Shown: in pieces, positions 7,447-16,475 of the stretch
Position numbering within the stretch: the stretch's first letter is position 1
Layout of the letters: every line of letters starts with the position of its first letter
Notes under the pieces: model-generated
Databases searched by the model: none
Told to the model about the DNA's origin: nothing
What the model saw: only the letters and a program-made list of their open reading frames with translations
Assembly: GCF_004000845.1 (NCBI RefSeq)
Contig: NZ_BIMA01000052.1
Coordinates: 1 to 45,418 of the forward strand
DNA length: 45,418 bases
Direction of reading: 5' to 3'
Origin: Paenibacillus koleovorans NBRC 103111
GTDB taxonomy: Bacteria; Bacillota; Bacilli; Paenibacillales; NBRC-103111
Program-made: the position numbers and the translations under genes

Positions 7447-8301
7447 CTAAACACCCGCTGCCATCGGCGCGCGCTCTTCCACCGCTGCTGCCTGCGGCTT
7501 CTCGCCCAGCTGCCCCCGGCTCAGCTCGAACGGCAGGCAGAGCGGCACACCGGACCGCGGATCGCGCAAAATATCCGCCTCGATGCCGAATACGGTCCGC
7601 AGCACATCCTTCGTCACTACTTCCTCCGGGGTTCCTTCCGCCACCACTTCACCTTGCACGATCGCCACGACATGGTCCGCATACCGTGTCGCATGGTTCA
7701 AGTCGTGCACGACCATGACGATCGTCCGACCCTCATCCTCGTTCAGCTTCTGCAGCAGCTTCAGCACTTCGAGCTGGTGGGCCATATCGAGGAACGTGGT
7801 CGGCTCGTCGAGGAACAAGATGTCGGTTTGCTGGGCCAGCGCCATGGCGATCCAGGCCCGTTGCCGCTGTCCGCCGGATAGCTGGTCCACGGGACGGTCG
7901 GCGAACTCGTCCAGGCCGGTCACCCCGATCGCCCAACCAACCGTATCTTTGTCTTCCTTCGTAAGCGAGCCAAAACCCCGTTGGTGCGGAAATCGACCGT
8001 AAGACACGAGTTCACTGACAGTCAGCCCCTCCGGCGCGATCGGATTTTGCGGCAGGATTGCCAGTTGCTTGGCTACATCCTTGGTCGTCTGCTGGTGGAT
8101 CGACTTGCCGTCCAGGTAGACGCCGCCCTTCTTGGGCTTCATGATGCGGGCCATTGTCTTCAGGATAGTGGATTTGCCGGAGCCGTTGGCGCCGACGAGC
8201 GCCGTAATTTTGCCGCTAGGAATCGCGAGCGTCAAGTTCTGCACGATTACGCGCTGCTCATAGGCAATATCAAGCTCTCGGGTGTACAAACGGTCGTTCA
8301 T
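7447..8301 (-). CDS. iron-siderophore-type ABC transporter ATP-binding protein
   Basis: 284 residues of the FecE/FhuC/YfmF family, which powers ferric-siderophore, haem and cobalamin importers. Walker A is GANGSGKST (residues 37-45), the Q-loop lies in [15 protein letters not shown], the signature is LSGGQRQR (141-148), Walker B is [12 protein letters not shown] (161-172) and the switch is [13 protein letters not shown]. The family sequence [19 protein letters not shown] is typical. It is the second gene of a two-gene operon, 28 bases after the ferredoxin-like gene, and ends in a strong terminator. No permease or binding protein is in the window, so it must pair with components encoded elsewhere. 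Confidence 0.92.
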   Translation of the reverse strand: MNDRLYTRELDIAYEQRVIVQNLTLAIPSGKITALVGANGSGKSTILKTMARIMKPKKGGVYLDGKSIHQQTTKDVAKQLAILPQNPIAPEGLTVSELVSYGRFPHQRGFGSLTKEDKDTVGWAIGVTGLDEFADRPVDQLSGGQRQRAWIAMALAQQTDILFLDEPTTFLDMAHQLEVLKLLQKLNEDEGRTIVMVVHDLNHATRYADHVVAIVQGEVVAEGTPEEVVTKDVLRTVFGIEADILRDPRSGVPLCLPFELSRGQLGEKPQAAAVEERAPMAAGV

Positions 8302-8329
8302 TCGGTTTCTTCCTTCCCATGGGGTTCAT

Positions 8330-9310
8330 CTATAGTTTCTGCAAAGAGGATACTTCATATTGCGGGTAAGCTTTCGGGATTGCAATTTCACAGCCGTAAA
8401 TGTGAACCTCGTGCGACTGCCGGACTGTAGCCTCATAAACTTCCGCAACCGGGCTCTTCCCCGCCGCAGCCTCCACTTCGAGACGGACTCGGAACGACCC
8501 GTCCGCTTCCACCCGAGTCGTCCCCGACCTCGGCCGTTCCAGCCAGCCCCAGCCGTGTGCCGCCAGCAGCTCCCGGTCGACAAGCTGCTCCTGCGGCCCC
8601 AGGCCGCCCCAGCCTCGCAGATGAGGCGCAACTGCCGACGCGTCGCCTTCCCGCTTCACGATCGAGCGGACCGCCTCCGGGGTCAAACGCCCCCAGTATC
8701 GGCCGGCCGGGAACTCGATCGCCGTCGCAGCCATCCGGTGACCGCCGATATGGCTGACGCGCCATACGCGGAGCGTGCCTTCCGAACCCGTGGCATGTTG
8801 AACATACATATCGCGGAACGCTTGGTAGCCAAGCTTGCCGCAGCAGGCGTCGTGGCTGCCGTGCGTGCAGACGAACCATTCCGTCAAGCCCGCCCCCTCA
8901 CGATCCATGCGAAATGCATCGAAGGCGTCCAGAGAGTCTGGCCCCAGATAAGCGGCGATTACCAGACCTGCCTGCTCCGTTGGCACCGAGTATGCGAGTC
9001 GCTCGTAGCTGGAGAAGGGGGCAGCGGGCTTCTTATAAAATATAAGCCGGGTCCGTCCTGCCGACGGCGGGTCGAAATCGGATGCAAAGGCCAGCAGCCG
9101 ATATTTCACGTCCGACGGTACCTGAGCCTTCAACCAGGCAGCCAATCCCGCCGGAAAATGCTTCGAAGCTGCAGCGTCATGCTCCCAGGGAAGCGGCACC
9201 TCGACCAGCACATAGCGCTCATGCGATGAAGCCGTCCCGCCGAGATCTTCCCGGAGGGACGAAGAAACCGCCGCGCAAGCTTGCTGGGACGATGGAGGAT
9301 CAATCAGCAC
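8330..9310 (-). CDS. sucrase/ferredoxin-like (COG4759-type) thioredoxin-fold protein
   Basis: A 326-residue protein of the sucrase/ferredoxin-like family, whose middle part is a thioredoxin-like [2Fe-2S] ferredoxin fold. The cluster region is FVCTHGSHDACCGKLG with Cys148, Cys156 and Cys157, then HIGGHRMAATAIEFPAGRYW, another family hallmark. The biochemical role is not established for the family; an electron-transfer role is inferred from the fold. The GTG start at 9310 has AAGAGGTGG about seven bases upstream; the open frame runs 76 codons further but would cross the Fur box and has no ribosome site. With the downstream siderophore-type ATPase and the Fur box, a role in iron uptake or siderophore-iron release is a reasonable inference. 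Confidence 0.82.
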   Translation of the reverse strand: MLIDPPSSQQACAAVSSSLREDLGGTASSHERYVLVEVPLPWEHDAAASKHFPAGLAAWLKAQVPSDVKYRLLAFASDFDPPSAGRTRLIFYKKPAAPFSSYERLAYSVPTEQAGLVIAAYLGPDSLDAFDAFRMDREGAGLTEWFVCTHGSHDACCGKLGYQAFRDMYVQHATGSEGTLRVWRVSHIGGHRMAATAIEFPAGRYWGRLTPEAVRSIVKREGDASAVAPHLRGWGGLGPQEQLVDRELLAAHGWGWLERPRSGTTRVEADGSFRVRLEVEAAAGKSPVAEVYEATVRQSHEVHIYGCEIAIPKAYPQYEVSSLQKL

Positions 9311-9380
9311 TGAAATCCACCTCTTCTCGCTAATGTTGCTCTTAGTATAGCTGCAATCGGCTAATGTCCGCATCCATGAA

Positions 9381-9413
9381 TTATCGCGATAATGAGAATC
9401 ATTATCACGATAA
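9381..9413. promoter_or_regulatory. Fur box
   Basis: The core GATAATGAGAATCATTATC (9388-9406) differs at one position from the classical 19-bp Fur consensus and fits the 7-1-7 TGATAATNATTATCA form well. It is the centre of a larger inverted repeat with 15-base arms (9381-9395 and 9399-9413, one mismatch). It lies about 70 bases before the ferredoxin-like gene start and predicts repression by Fur under iron-replete conditions. The -10/-35 boxes are not clear. Confidence 0.88.
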
Positions 9414-9464
9414 CAATATAGTACTATGATAATTTTTTCCCCGCCCTTTGTCAACCACGCAGAA

Positions 9465-9488
9465 GAAGGCCCTCCGAAGAGAGCCTTC
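9465..9488 (-). terminator. terminator of the heparinase-like lyase gene
   Basis: On the minus strand GAAGGCTCTC pairs with GAGGGCCTTC (one wobble pair) around a TTCG tetraloop, 15 bases beyond the lyase stop. The following T run is short (TTCT), so strength is moderate. Confidence 0.7.
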
Positions 9489-9503
9489 CTTAAATTGCCC
9501 GAA

Positions 9504-12500
9504 TTACAGCGTGATTTCAACCGAGTGCGTGGCCGCACTGACGCTGTTGATCGTCAGCAGCTTCGTCGTGCTGTTGTATGAATACTGGCCGCCGCTCAAT
9601 GTAACGCCGTCGAGCTTAACTGCACTGACCGAAGGCGCGTATACTTGCGGCGAACCCGCGGTAGTGAGCGTGATCGTACCGGTCCAGGCGGTAGCCGAAG
9701 TCTTGCCGATCGCGATGCCGCCTCCGGCGGTCATACTCGCCAGCACTTGCGTGCCGTCGGTGAGCGTATTGCCGCTGATCGACGAGTTGACGGCCGCATA
9801 GCGCTCGTACCCGCCGCCCGTCAGCTTGCGGGCCATACATTGCGTAGCCGAGCAGCCGATCGTCAGGTTGCTCGCCGTTGTGACCGCAGCGTTCGTCGGG
9901 TTGACGAACACTTGGTCCGAAGCGCCGGTCAGCGTGATGACGAGACCGGTAGCCAAACCGTTCGTCGCCGTGCTGACCGTGTAAGGCGCTGCCTTGGCGA
10001 TCGTCGTTCCGGCAGCCGTAAGCCGCACATAGTCGAGCGGGATGCTGTACCCGGTGCTGGAGCCGTTTTTGCCGGTCGCGGTCAGCTTGAGCGTATGCGT
10101 GCCGGCCGTCAGGCCGCGGTTCAAGTAGCTGCGCTCATCGGTGTCGACATAGCTGTCGTACAGATCGATGCCGGTCTGCAGCTGCACGCCGTCCAGCTCG
10201 ACCTTGATCGTGCCGCCGCCCGCTACCTTAATAAAGCCGAGGCGCAAGTCATAGTTGCCATTCGAAGGAACGTTGATGTTGTATGTGATATAGTCGTTCA
10301 CAGCTGTCGCCGCATAAGTGACGCCGCGATAGAACTTGGTCATGCCCGGGATGACCGGATCGCCCGAAGTGGCTGCTGCCGGCAGCAGCGTCTCGGCTTC
10401 GATGATGCCGGTGCGGTCGACCTTCGGACGGATCAGCGTCACGAACGATTCCGACGTAACGGTCGATGAAGGTTTGATGCTGCCCCATGTCCCGTACATT
10501 TCCGCGCCGCTATACTGCGTGTACGTGCGGGTAGCGCTGCTCGGACGCAGCAACTGAACGGCTGCCGACGCTCTCGCTTTCTCGATGACGAACGAGGAAG
10601 GCAGTGCCGAGCCTACGGTCAGCGGAGTGCCGCCTGATGTGAACACGCCGCCCTTGTCGGTGTGGAACAGCATCTCCGGCGTGCCCGCCGAAGCAAGCGC
10701 CACGTTGTCGACGATCAGGTTGTAGTCCGGCTTGACGGAGATGATCCGCCGTTTCCATTGGCTCACGTTCGGCGTTGTCGTGTAGGAGGCGGTGGCGTCG
10801 CCGATCCCGAGATCAAATACCGGCGAGGTGAAGAAGCCTATCGTACCTCCGCCAGACTTGTTCGATTGGCCGGTGCCGTTCACGAGCATCGTGTTGTGCC
10901 CGATCGAGCCGGTCGTCATCGCGGTAGTCGCCGCGCTGGCGTTGTTGAAGTACCCTGGATCGGTCAGCAGCCATTCGCCGCCGGCATTCAGGATGAAGCT
11001 ATTGTCGTCCTGCTGGTTGTGGCCATAGTTCGAGTCGTCGGAGTAGAAGGCGAGCATCGTATCGTTGTCGGTCCAGCCCGTGCGGAACGATTGGTAGCCG
11101 ATATCCGTGTAGCTCACAGAGAGCGGCATGCCCGCTGCAGTCGGCGTCGTCAAGGCGCCGGAGTCGTTCAGGTATACGAAGCGGCCCCAGTTCGCGGAGT
11201 CGGACAGCTGCTCCTTGACATAGTAGCCGGCAATCCCGTCCCCAGCGTTGGCGAGAATGAGCGCCGGGAGCGCAATGTTGCCCGCCGTGTCGGAATCGCT
11301 GAAGTTCGCGTTGCCGGTTCCTTGCGGTCCATTGAAATGAACGAGCCATTTTGCCAATCGACCCCCGATGAACGGATGTTCGAACGCGTCGTCTACACCG
11401 GTCACCCGTCGAACGAAATCATCGGCCGCGAAAATCGAGTTCAAGCCTACGCCCGTATAAAGGAAGCCTTCGCTCTTGCCCGAGCCGTTGAGCGTATTGA
11501 GGTAAGTGAGATGAATATTGTACGCCTGGCCCAAATAGCTGTCATAGGAATCACGCTCGCCGAGCCCGACGACGGCAGCCGTGGCGGTAGCGCCGGACAC
11601 CGCATAGTAAATATTTTGATCGACGTAGGTCTCCAGATCTTTTTTCATCAACCGAATGCCCTTCTCATACATCGCCGTGAGCAGCTTCTCGCGCTCGGTC
11701 GGGGTGAGGAGGTCATACACCATATCATAAACCGCCGCTACGCCCCGCACGATATAGTTCGAGTCGAGACAGGAGAAGCCGCTGCCGCCGCCGAGACATG
11801 GGTATGCCGGATCGCTCCAAACATCCCAGTCGGCCAATGCCAAAGCATAATCGCGTGCTTTCTCTCCGTAAGCGTTGTCCTGTGTAACCACATAAGCGAG
11901 CGCCAGCGTCTCCATCCGTCCCTGAAGCTGGGAGCCGACGGCCGTCCAGAACGGATAGTGGCCCGACGTGTAGCCCGGCGGATTCTGATGCGGCTTCGGC
12001 TGCACCGGAGGCAGCGGATAGGTGACGGATACGCCGCCGGCATAGCTCACCGTATAGGACGACTCGGCCATATAGATGTCCGCTTGATCCTCCACCTTGC
12101 TCCAGATCGAGGCATAGGATTCCCCGTATTTATTCGGAGCGGTGTCCAGCGCCTTCGCTCTCAGCCCCGGCACGTCAGCCGCCGTAAAATACAGCCGCGG
12201 GTGGCCGGTCACGACCGGTGTGAAGGCGGGCGATGGCGCCGCATATTTCTGACGGACCGAGAAATCGTCGAAATACGACGTTGCCGTGCTCGCGGCCGGC
12301 GTGTACGCCATGACCATGAGATAGTCGGTGCCCGCCGGAGCCGTGCCGGAAACGGTAAGCTTCTCCCAAGTGCCGGTTGTGGTGCTGCCGATAAACTGAA
12401 CGCCTACTCTAGTATCAGAAGCGTGGCCGACGGTGCTCTGGAAAAACTCCAGGTACAGTTGCCCCGCACCGGACGTATTCCGCACCCAAGCGGTCGCTTC

Positions 12501-13283
12501 ATAAGTCTTGCCGGCGGAAGCGGGCAGCTTGATCGTCTTCATCCCGTAGGCGGCGGACGTGCTGCTGTCGACGATTTTCAAGCTCTTCGCGCCGCTGTGG
12601 GCGTAGTCCGTGCTCGCTGAATAAGTGCCCGCTGAATAAGTCGTCCAGTCGAGCGGCATATTCGCGCCGTCCGCATTCTCGATGCCGGCGTTGGCGATTT
12701 GCCCGACTTCGTCGATGCGGCGCATCGAGACGGCGTCGAAATAGACGACGCCTACGTTCGTCTTGGACGTATACATCATGATGCTGACCGTCGACGTACC
12801 TGCCGGCGCGACTCCACTCACCTTCACGTATTCCCAATCTCCAGTCGTCTTAGTAGTGGCGAACTGAACGCCGATACGCGTATTCGAGCTGTCCCAGAAC
12901 TCAAGGTAGAGCTGGCCGGTTCCCGATTCCGCATAGACGGAAGCATACGCCTCGTATGTGGAGAACGAGTGGGCGCTTACTCTGTCGCTGACCATTCCGT
13001 AGGCGCCGTTATTGGAGGCGTCGTTGATCTTGAGGCTCTTCGTGCCGTCGATGCTGCGGGTCGTCGAGATCGATTGCTGCGTTCCCCACGTCCCCCCGAA
13101 GACGCTCCAGTTCGAAGGAGGAGAACCTGTCTCGAAGCCGTTGTTCGCGATGGTCACTTTGGCGGCATCACCTGCCGACGCCTCTTGCGGCGACACGGCC
13201 AGGGGCACGATGACGGCTGCGGCGAGAAGGGCGGTCATCGCGATTTTTTTATACATGTTTTTTACCGGTTTTAACAGCAGCAC
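9504..13283 (-). CDS. secreted multidomain heparinase II/III-like polysaccharide lyase
   Basis: 1259 residues with an Sec signal peptide (cleavage near ASA-GDA, residue 37-38). Two tandem jelly-roll carbohydrate-binding modules follow (about 42-190 and 195-348); both contain GQLYLEF, RVGVQF/RIGVQF and an SGTAPAGT-like loop, so they look like a duplication. Residues about 360-650 form the helical toroid (starts HPRLYFTAADVPGLRAKA). About 680-930 form the beta-sheet heparinase II/III-like region, with YQSFRTGWTDNDTMLAFYSD and NYGHNQQDDNSFILNAGGEW, the usual site of active residues. About 975-1095 is a CBM6/35-like module (EAETLLP..., IPLDYVRL), then a beta-rich tail. Such enzymes cleave uronic-acid polysaccharides by beta-elimination (heparin, heparan, alginate, hyaluronate). 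The GTG start has CGGAGG upstream. A sulfatase gene lies divergently next door, which favours a sulfated glycan; the substrate is not provable from sequence. Confidence 0.85.
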   Translation of the reverse strand: MLLLKPVKNMYKKIAMTALLAAAVIVPLAVSPQEASAGDAAKVTIANNGFETGSPPSNWSVFGGTWGTQQSISTTRSIDGTKSLKINDASNNGAYGMVSDRVSAHSFSTYEAYASVYAESGTGQLYLEFWDSSNTRIGVQFATTKTTGDWEYVKVSGVAPAGTSTVSIMMYTSKTNVGVVYFDAVSMRRIDEVGQIANAGIENADGANMPLDWTTYSAGTYSASTDYAHSGAKSLKIVDSSTSAAYGMKTIKLPASAGKTYEATAWVRNTSGAGQLYLEFFQSTVGHASDTRVGVQFIGSTTTGTWEKLTVSGTAPAGTDYLMVMAYTPAASTATSYFDDFSVRQKYAAPSPAFTPVVTGHPRLYFTAADVPGLRAKALDTAPNKYGESYASIWSKVEDQADIYMAESSYTVSYAGGVSVTYPLPPVQPKPHQNPPGYTSGHYPFWTAVGSQLQGRMETLALAYVVTQDNAYGEKARDYALALADWDVWSDPAYPCLGGGSGFSCLDSNYIVRGVAAVYDMVYDLLTPTEREKLLTAMYEKGIRLMKKDLETYVDQNIYYAVSGATATAAVVGLGERDSYDSYLGQAYNIHLTYLNTLNGSGKSEGFLYTGVGLNSIFAADDFVRRVTGVDDAFEHPFIGGRLAKWLVHFNGPQGTGNANFSDSDTAGNIALPALILANAGDGIAGYYVKEQLSDSANWGRFVYLNDSGALTTPTAAGMPLSVSYTDIGYQSFRTGWTDNDTMLAFYSDDSNYGHNQQDDNSFILNAGGEWLLTDPGYFNNASAATTAMTTGSIGHNTMLVNGTGQSNKSGGGTIGFFTSPVFDLGIGDATASYTTTPNVSQWKRRIISVKPDYNLIVDNVALASAGTPEMLFHTDKGGVFTSGGTPLTVGSALPSSFVIEKARASAAVQLLRPSSATRTYTQYSGAEMYGTWGSIKPSSTVTSESFVTLIRPKVDRTGIIEAETLLPAAATSGDPVIPGMTKFYRGVTYAATAVNDYITYNINVPSNGNYDLRLGFIKVAGGGTIKVELDGVQLQTGIDLYDSYVDTDERSYLNRGLTAGTHTLKLTATGKNGSSTGYSIPLDYVRLTAAGTTIAKAAPYTVSTATNGLATGLVITLTGASDQVFVNPTNAAVTTASNLTIGCSATQCMARKLTGGGYERYAAVNSSISGNTLTDGTQVLASMTAGGGIAIGKTSATAWTGTITLTTAGSPQVYAPSVSAVKLDGVTLSGGQYSYNSTTKLLTINSVSAATHSVEITL

Positions 13284-13597
13284 AAAAAAAACCTCCGATC
13301 ATATGGATGATTGCAGGCCTGACTGGATGCTTCGGACCGAATTCCCCGTCCGGGAAAGTTTATGAGCTCCCCCCTTTTCCATTTGTTTGTGGGTCTTTCC
13401 TTTTTCTTGCTCCATTATTATATCACAAGCCCTTTGCAGCCGATGAGCCAAAATGGAGGGCGGACAAGGCCAGAAAAATAACGTTCCGCTTATGAATTTT
13501 CTCAGACGGGAGTCATGCAAGATCTCTTTTCCCCCCGATAGTCCCGTGCTAGAGTAAGAGAAGAACAATCCATTTGGATAAAAGGCAGGGTGGATGG
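13284..13597. other. 314-base divergent promoter region between lyase and sulfatase genes
   Basis: It holds the regulatory DNA of both genes. On the minus strand a perfect TATAAT (13417-13422) is a likely -10 box for the lyase; no good -35 is visible at 16-18 bases, so an activator may be required. Nothing coding was recognised. The left end carries the GGAGG ribosome site of the lyase GTG start. Confidence 0.5.
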
Positions 13598-15010
13598 ATG
13601 ACAAGACCGAATATCATATGCATTCTGATCGACGACATGGGTTGGAAAGACTTGGGCTGCTATGGCAGCTCCTTCTACGAAACGCCGAACCTGGACCGGC
13701 TCGCGGCGGAAGGGATGCGCTTCACCGACGCCTATGCCGCCTGCCCCGTCTGCTCCCCGACACGGGCCAGCCTCATGACCGGCCAGTATCCTGCCGTCGT
13801 CGGCATCACCAACTTTATCGGGACCAACCGTGCTCACCCCAGCAAAGGCAAATTGATCGACGTGCCGTACTTGAAGCAATTGCCGCTTGAGAAACGAACG
13901 ATCGCCACCTCCTTGCGCGAGGAAGGCTATCAGACGTGGCATGTCGGGAAATGGCATTTGGGCGAGGAAGCCTACTACCCGGATCGGCACGGCTTCGACC
14001 TCAACATCGGAGGCTGCGGCTGGGGCTTGCCGATGAAGGGCTATTTCAGCCCCTACGGACTCACGACGCTGGAGGATGGACCGGAGGGGGAATATTTGAC
14101 GGACCGCCTGACGGATGAGGCGATTCGGCTTCTGCAGGAACGAGACGCCGATCGGCCGTTTTTCCTGAACTTGTGGCACTATGCCGTGCATACGCCGATC
14201 CAGGCGAAGCCGGACGATGTGGAACGGTTCCAACAGAAAGCGACCGTACTGGGGCTGGACCAAATCAATCCATTCGAGGAAGGCGAGCTATTCCCGACAG
14301 AGCACAAGCGGCATCTGCGGGTTACCCGCCGTCGGGTGCAATCGGACCCGGCTTATGCCGCAATGGTCTATAATCTCGACTGGAACGTCGGCCGGCTGCT
14401 GGACGCACTCGAGCGGTCCGGCGCATCCGACAACACGCTAGTCGTATTCACGTCGGACAACGGCGGCTTGTCGACCTCTGAAGGATCCCCAACCTCGAAT
14501 GCGCCGCTTCACGAAGGGAAAGGGTGGATGTACGAGGGCGGGACGCGGGAACCGCTACTGGTGCGCTGGCCCGACGTCGTACCGGCTGGCGTGGAGTGTT
14601 CCGTGCCGATTACGACTCCGGATTGGTACCCTACTTTTCTCGAGGCGGCCGGGATCGATCCCGCCGATTCCGGGACCAGGCTCGACGGCGTAAGCCTGCT
14701 CTCTCTATTGCGCCAGCCTGACGCCGCTTTGCAGCGTGACGCGATTTTTTGGCATTATCCTCACTACGGCAATCAAGGCGGGACGCCCGGCTCCTCCGTC
14801 CGGATGGGCGGCTACAAGCTGATTGAGTTTTTCGAGGACGGGCGGTTAGAGCTGTACAACTTGGCCGAGGATCTGGAGGAGCGGCACAATCTCGCGGCTG
14901 CGATGCCGGAAGTGGCCGCCCGCATGCAGCGAAGGCTCGCCCAGTGGCGAGCCTCGGTGGAAGCTTTGATCCCGGAGCCAAATCCGGATTGGCCGAGCAG
15001 CTGTAGTTGA
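13598..15010 (+). CDS. sulfatase (formylglycine-type)
   Basis: A 470-residue alkaline-phosphatase-superfamily sulfatase. The formylglycine signature C-x-P-x-R is PVCSPTRASLMTGQYP, with Cys52 as the residue to be oxidised, Pro54 and Arg56. Metal ligands are Asp12/Asp13 (ILIDDMGWKDLG) and VVFTSDNGG later; TWHVGKWHLG is another family motif. It removes sulfate esters, usually from glycans. No signal peptide is visible, so it is probably cytoplasmic and acts on imported oligosaccharides. A Cys-type site needs a formylglycine-generating enzyme or anSME, neither of which is in this window. The ATG at 13598 is preferred; a TTG eight codons upstream has no better ribosome site. Confidence 0.92.
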   Translation: MTRPNIICILIDDMGWKDLGCYGSSFYETPNLDRLAAEGMRFTDAYAACPVCSPTRASLMTGQYPAVVGITNFIGTNRAHPSKGKLIDVPYLKQLPLEKRTIATSLREEGYQTWHVGKWHLGEEAYYPDRHGFDLNIGGCGWGLPMKGYFSPYGLTTLEDGPEGEYLTDRLTDEAIRLLQERDADRPFFLNLWHYAVHTPIQAKPDDVERFQQKATVLGLDQINPFEEGELFPTEHKRHLRVTRRRVQSDPAYAAMVYNLDWNVGRLLDALERSGASDNTLVVFTSDNGGLSTSEGSPTSNAPLHEGKGWMYEGGTREPLLVRWPDVVPAGVECSVPITTPDWYPTFLEAAGIDPADSGTRLDGVSLLSLLRQPDAALQRDAIFWHYPHYGNQGGTPGSSVRMGGYKLIEFFEDGRLELYNLAEDLEERHNLAAAMPEVAARMQRRLAQWRASVEALIPEPNPDWPSSCS

Positions 15011-15041
15011 GTCAACTGCCTGTTTAACGGCTCGTTCGCCT

Positions 15042-16280
15042 TTACATCGATGATGAGCCTGTTCCCGTCGCACGTGGAGCAGGCTTGTTCGCATTCGCCG
15101 CCCCGCTCGCCGGCGCAAGCAGCCCGCGCAGCATGAACACCGCGAGCAGCGCCGTTGCACAGCCGAGCACGCCGACGATGACGAAGCCTTGGCTTAGCGT
15201 CAGCAAGTCCCCGGCGAAGCCCATCACAAGCGGTCCCGCGAACATGCCAAGGCCGTAGATCGCCTGGTAGAAGCCCATGGCGGTCGCTCGTTTGCCGGAC
15301 TCCATATGCTTGATGCTGAGCGACATCAGGACGGGCGAGGTGAAGCCGCGGCCGAAGCCGGAGATCGCCTGGGTCAGGATGAGCAGCCAGAGCGTGCCCG
15401 TGAACGGGATGGCAATCGTGAAAAGCCCGCTCAGCACGAAGCCGAGGATGATGATGTTCCGCTCGCCCAGCTTGCGTGCGAGCACTCTGCCGCCGAACCA
15501 CGAAGCGAAAGCCGTCGGCACCGTGGAGAAGAACGTCAGCAGCCCCATATCCAGTTTGGTCGCCCCTAGCGATTGCGCGTAGACGGGGGTGAACCCGAAT
15601 ACGGTTGCGAACGTCAACAGCTGGAACAGGATGGAGAGGGACGAGACGGTCAGCAGCAGCCGGTCGCTGGCTACTTCCCTCACCCCTTTCATCGTAATGC
15701 GCGGCTGGTCTTTATCGAACTTTTCCACCAGGAACAGCGATCCGACCATCCCGATAATCCCGACGAATGAACCGATCAGGAAAGCCGACTCCCAGCCATA
15801 TTGATCCGCAACCCAACCGCCGCTCAGAATGCCGAGCATCTGGCCGATGGCATTGTAGAATGAGATCGTCCCCATCGCCTGCGTCGTTTCCCCGCTCGGA
15901 TAGTAGCTGGCGAACAAGATCGTGAAATCGACCCAAGTGGCCGCCGCCGCTCCTGCGATAATCCGAAGGAACAGAATCCAGGTCAAATCCTGCGTCATCA
16001 GGATGCCCGCGCCGGCAATCGCCGAGAATACCAGTCCGAGAATGATGAACAGCTTGCGCTTGTGGAACCGATCCGAAACGATCCCAACCGGGATGCGCAG
16101 CAGCATTTGGCTGAGCCCGTACATGCCGACGATCAAACCCGCCATTTTCGTAGATGCGCCCAGATCCATGACATATGCCGTCAAGATCGGCACGCATGTG
16201 TACATCGAGAACCAGAACAGCATCGTAACGGTACAAAATAATGGAATTCGGTATTGCGGTTTGTTGAGCTGCGCTTGCAT
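15042..16280 (-). CDS. MFS transporter
   Basis: 412 residues, twelve predicted membrane segments, major facilitator superfamily. The first cytoplasmic loop motif is GMYGLSQMLLRIPVGIVSDR followed by FHKRKLF, the A-motif equivalent. It resembles Firmicute drug-type or sugar-efflux-type exporters of the YfkF/YttB kind, but the substrate cannot be read from sequence. The start at 16280 has GGAGG seven bases upstream. It converges on the sulfatase with only 31 bases between the stops and is divergent from the next MFS gene. A role in exporting glycan breakdown products or drugs is open. Confidence 0.85.
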   Translation of the reverse strand: MQAQLNKPQYRIPLFCTVTMLFWFSMYTCVPILTAYVMDLGASTKMAGLIVGMYGLSQMLLRIPVGIVSDRFHKRKLFIILGLVFSAIAGAGILMTQDLTWILFLRIIAGAAAATWVDFTILFASYYPSGETTQAMGTISFYNAIGQMLGILSGGWVADQYGWESAFLIGSFVGIIGMVGSLFLVEKFDKDQPRITMKGVREVASDRLLLTVSSLSILFQLLTFATVFGFTPVYAQSLGATKLDMGLLTFFSTVPTAFASWFGGRVLARKLGERNIIILGFVLSGLFTIAIPFTGTLWLLILTQAISGFGRGFTSPVLMSLSIKHMESGKRATAMGFYQAIYGLGMFAGPLVMGFAGDLLTLSQGFVIVGVLGCATALLAVFMLRGLLAPASGAANANKPAPRATGTGSSSM

Positions 16281-16475
16281 ACTTACGCCTCCGCTCTCTT
16301 TGTGGGTGCACAGCCTCATCTTACCGCCGCTCCGTCTCCTTCACAAGACCTTCATCATATTAACCTTATTGAAAATAAGAGGGGTCGAGCATCCGGTATG
16401 ATAGTGGTATGATGGAACAGAACCTGCAAGAACGGCTCCCCGTTCCAGTCAAACGCAAGCAAGGAAGTGCATCCG

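Noticed and set aside
10662-12620. Long open frame (652 codons) antisense to the lyase
   Set aside because: Arg/Val/His-rich composition and no family match; it mirrors the heparinase-like gene, whose domains are clear.
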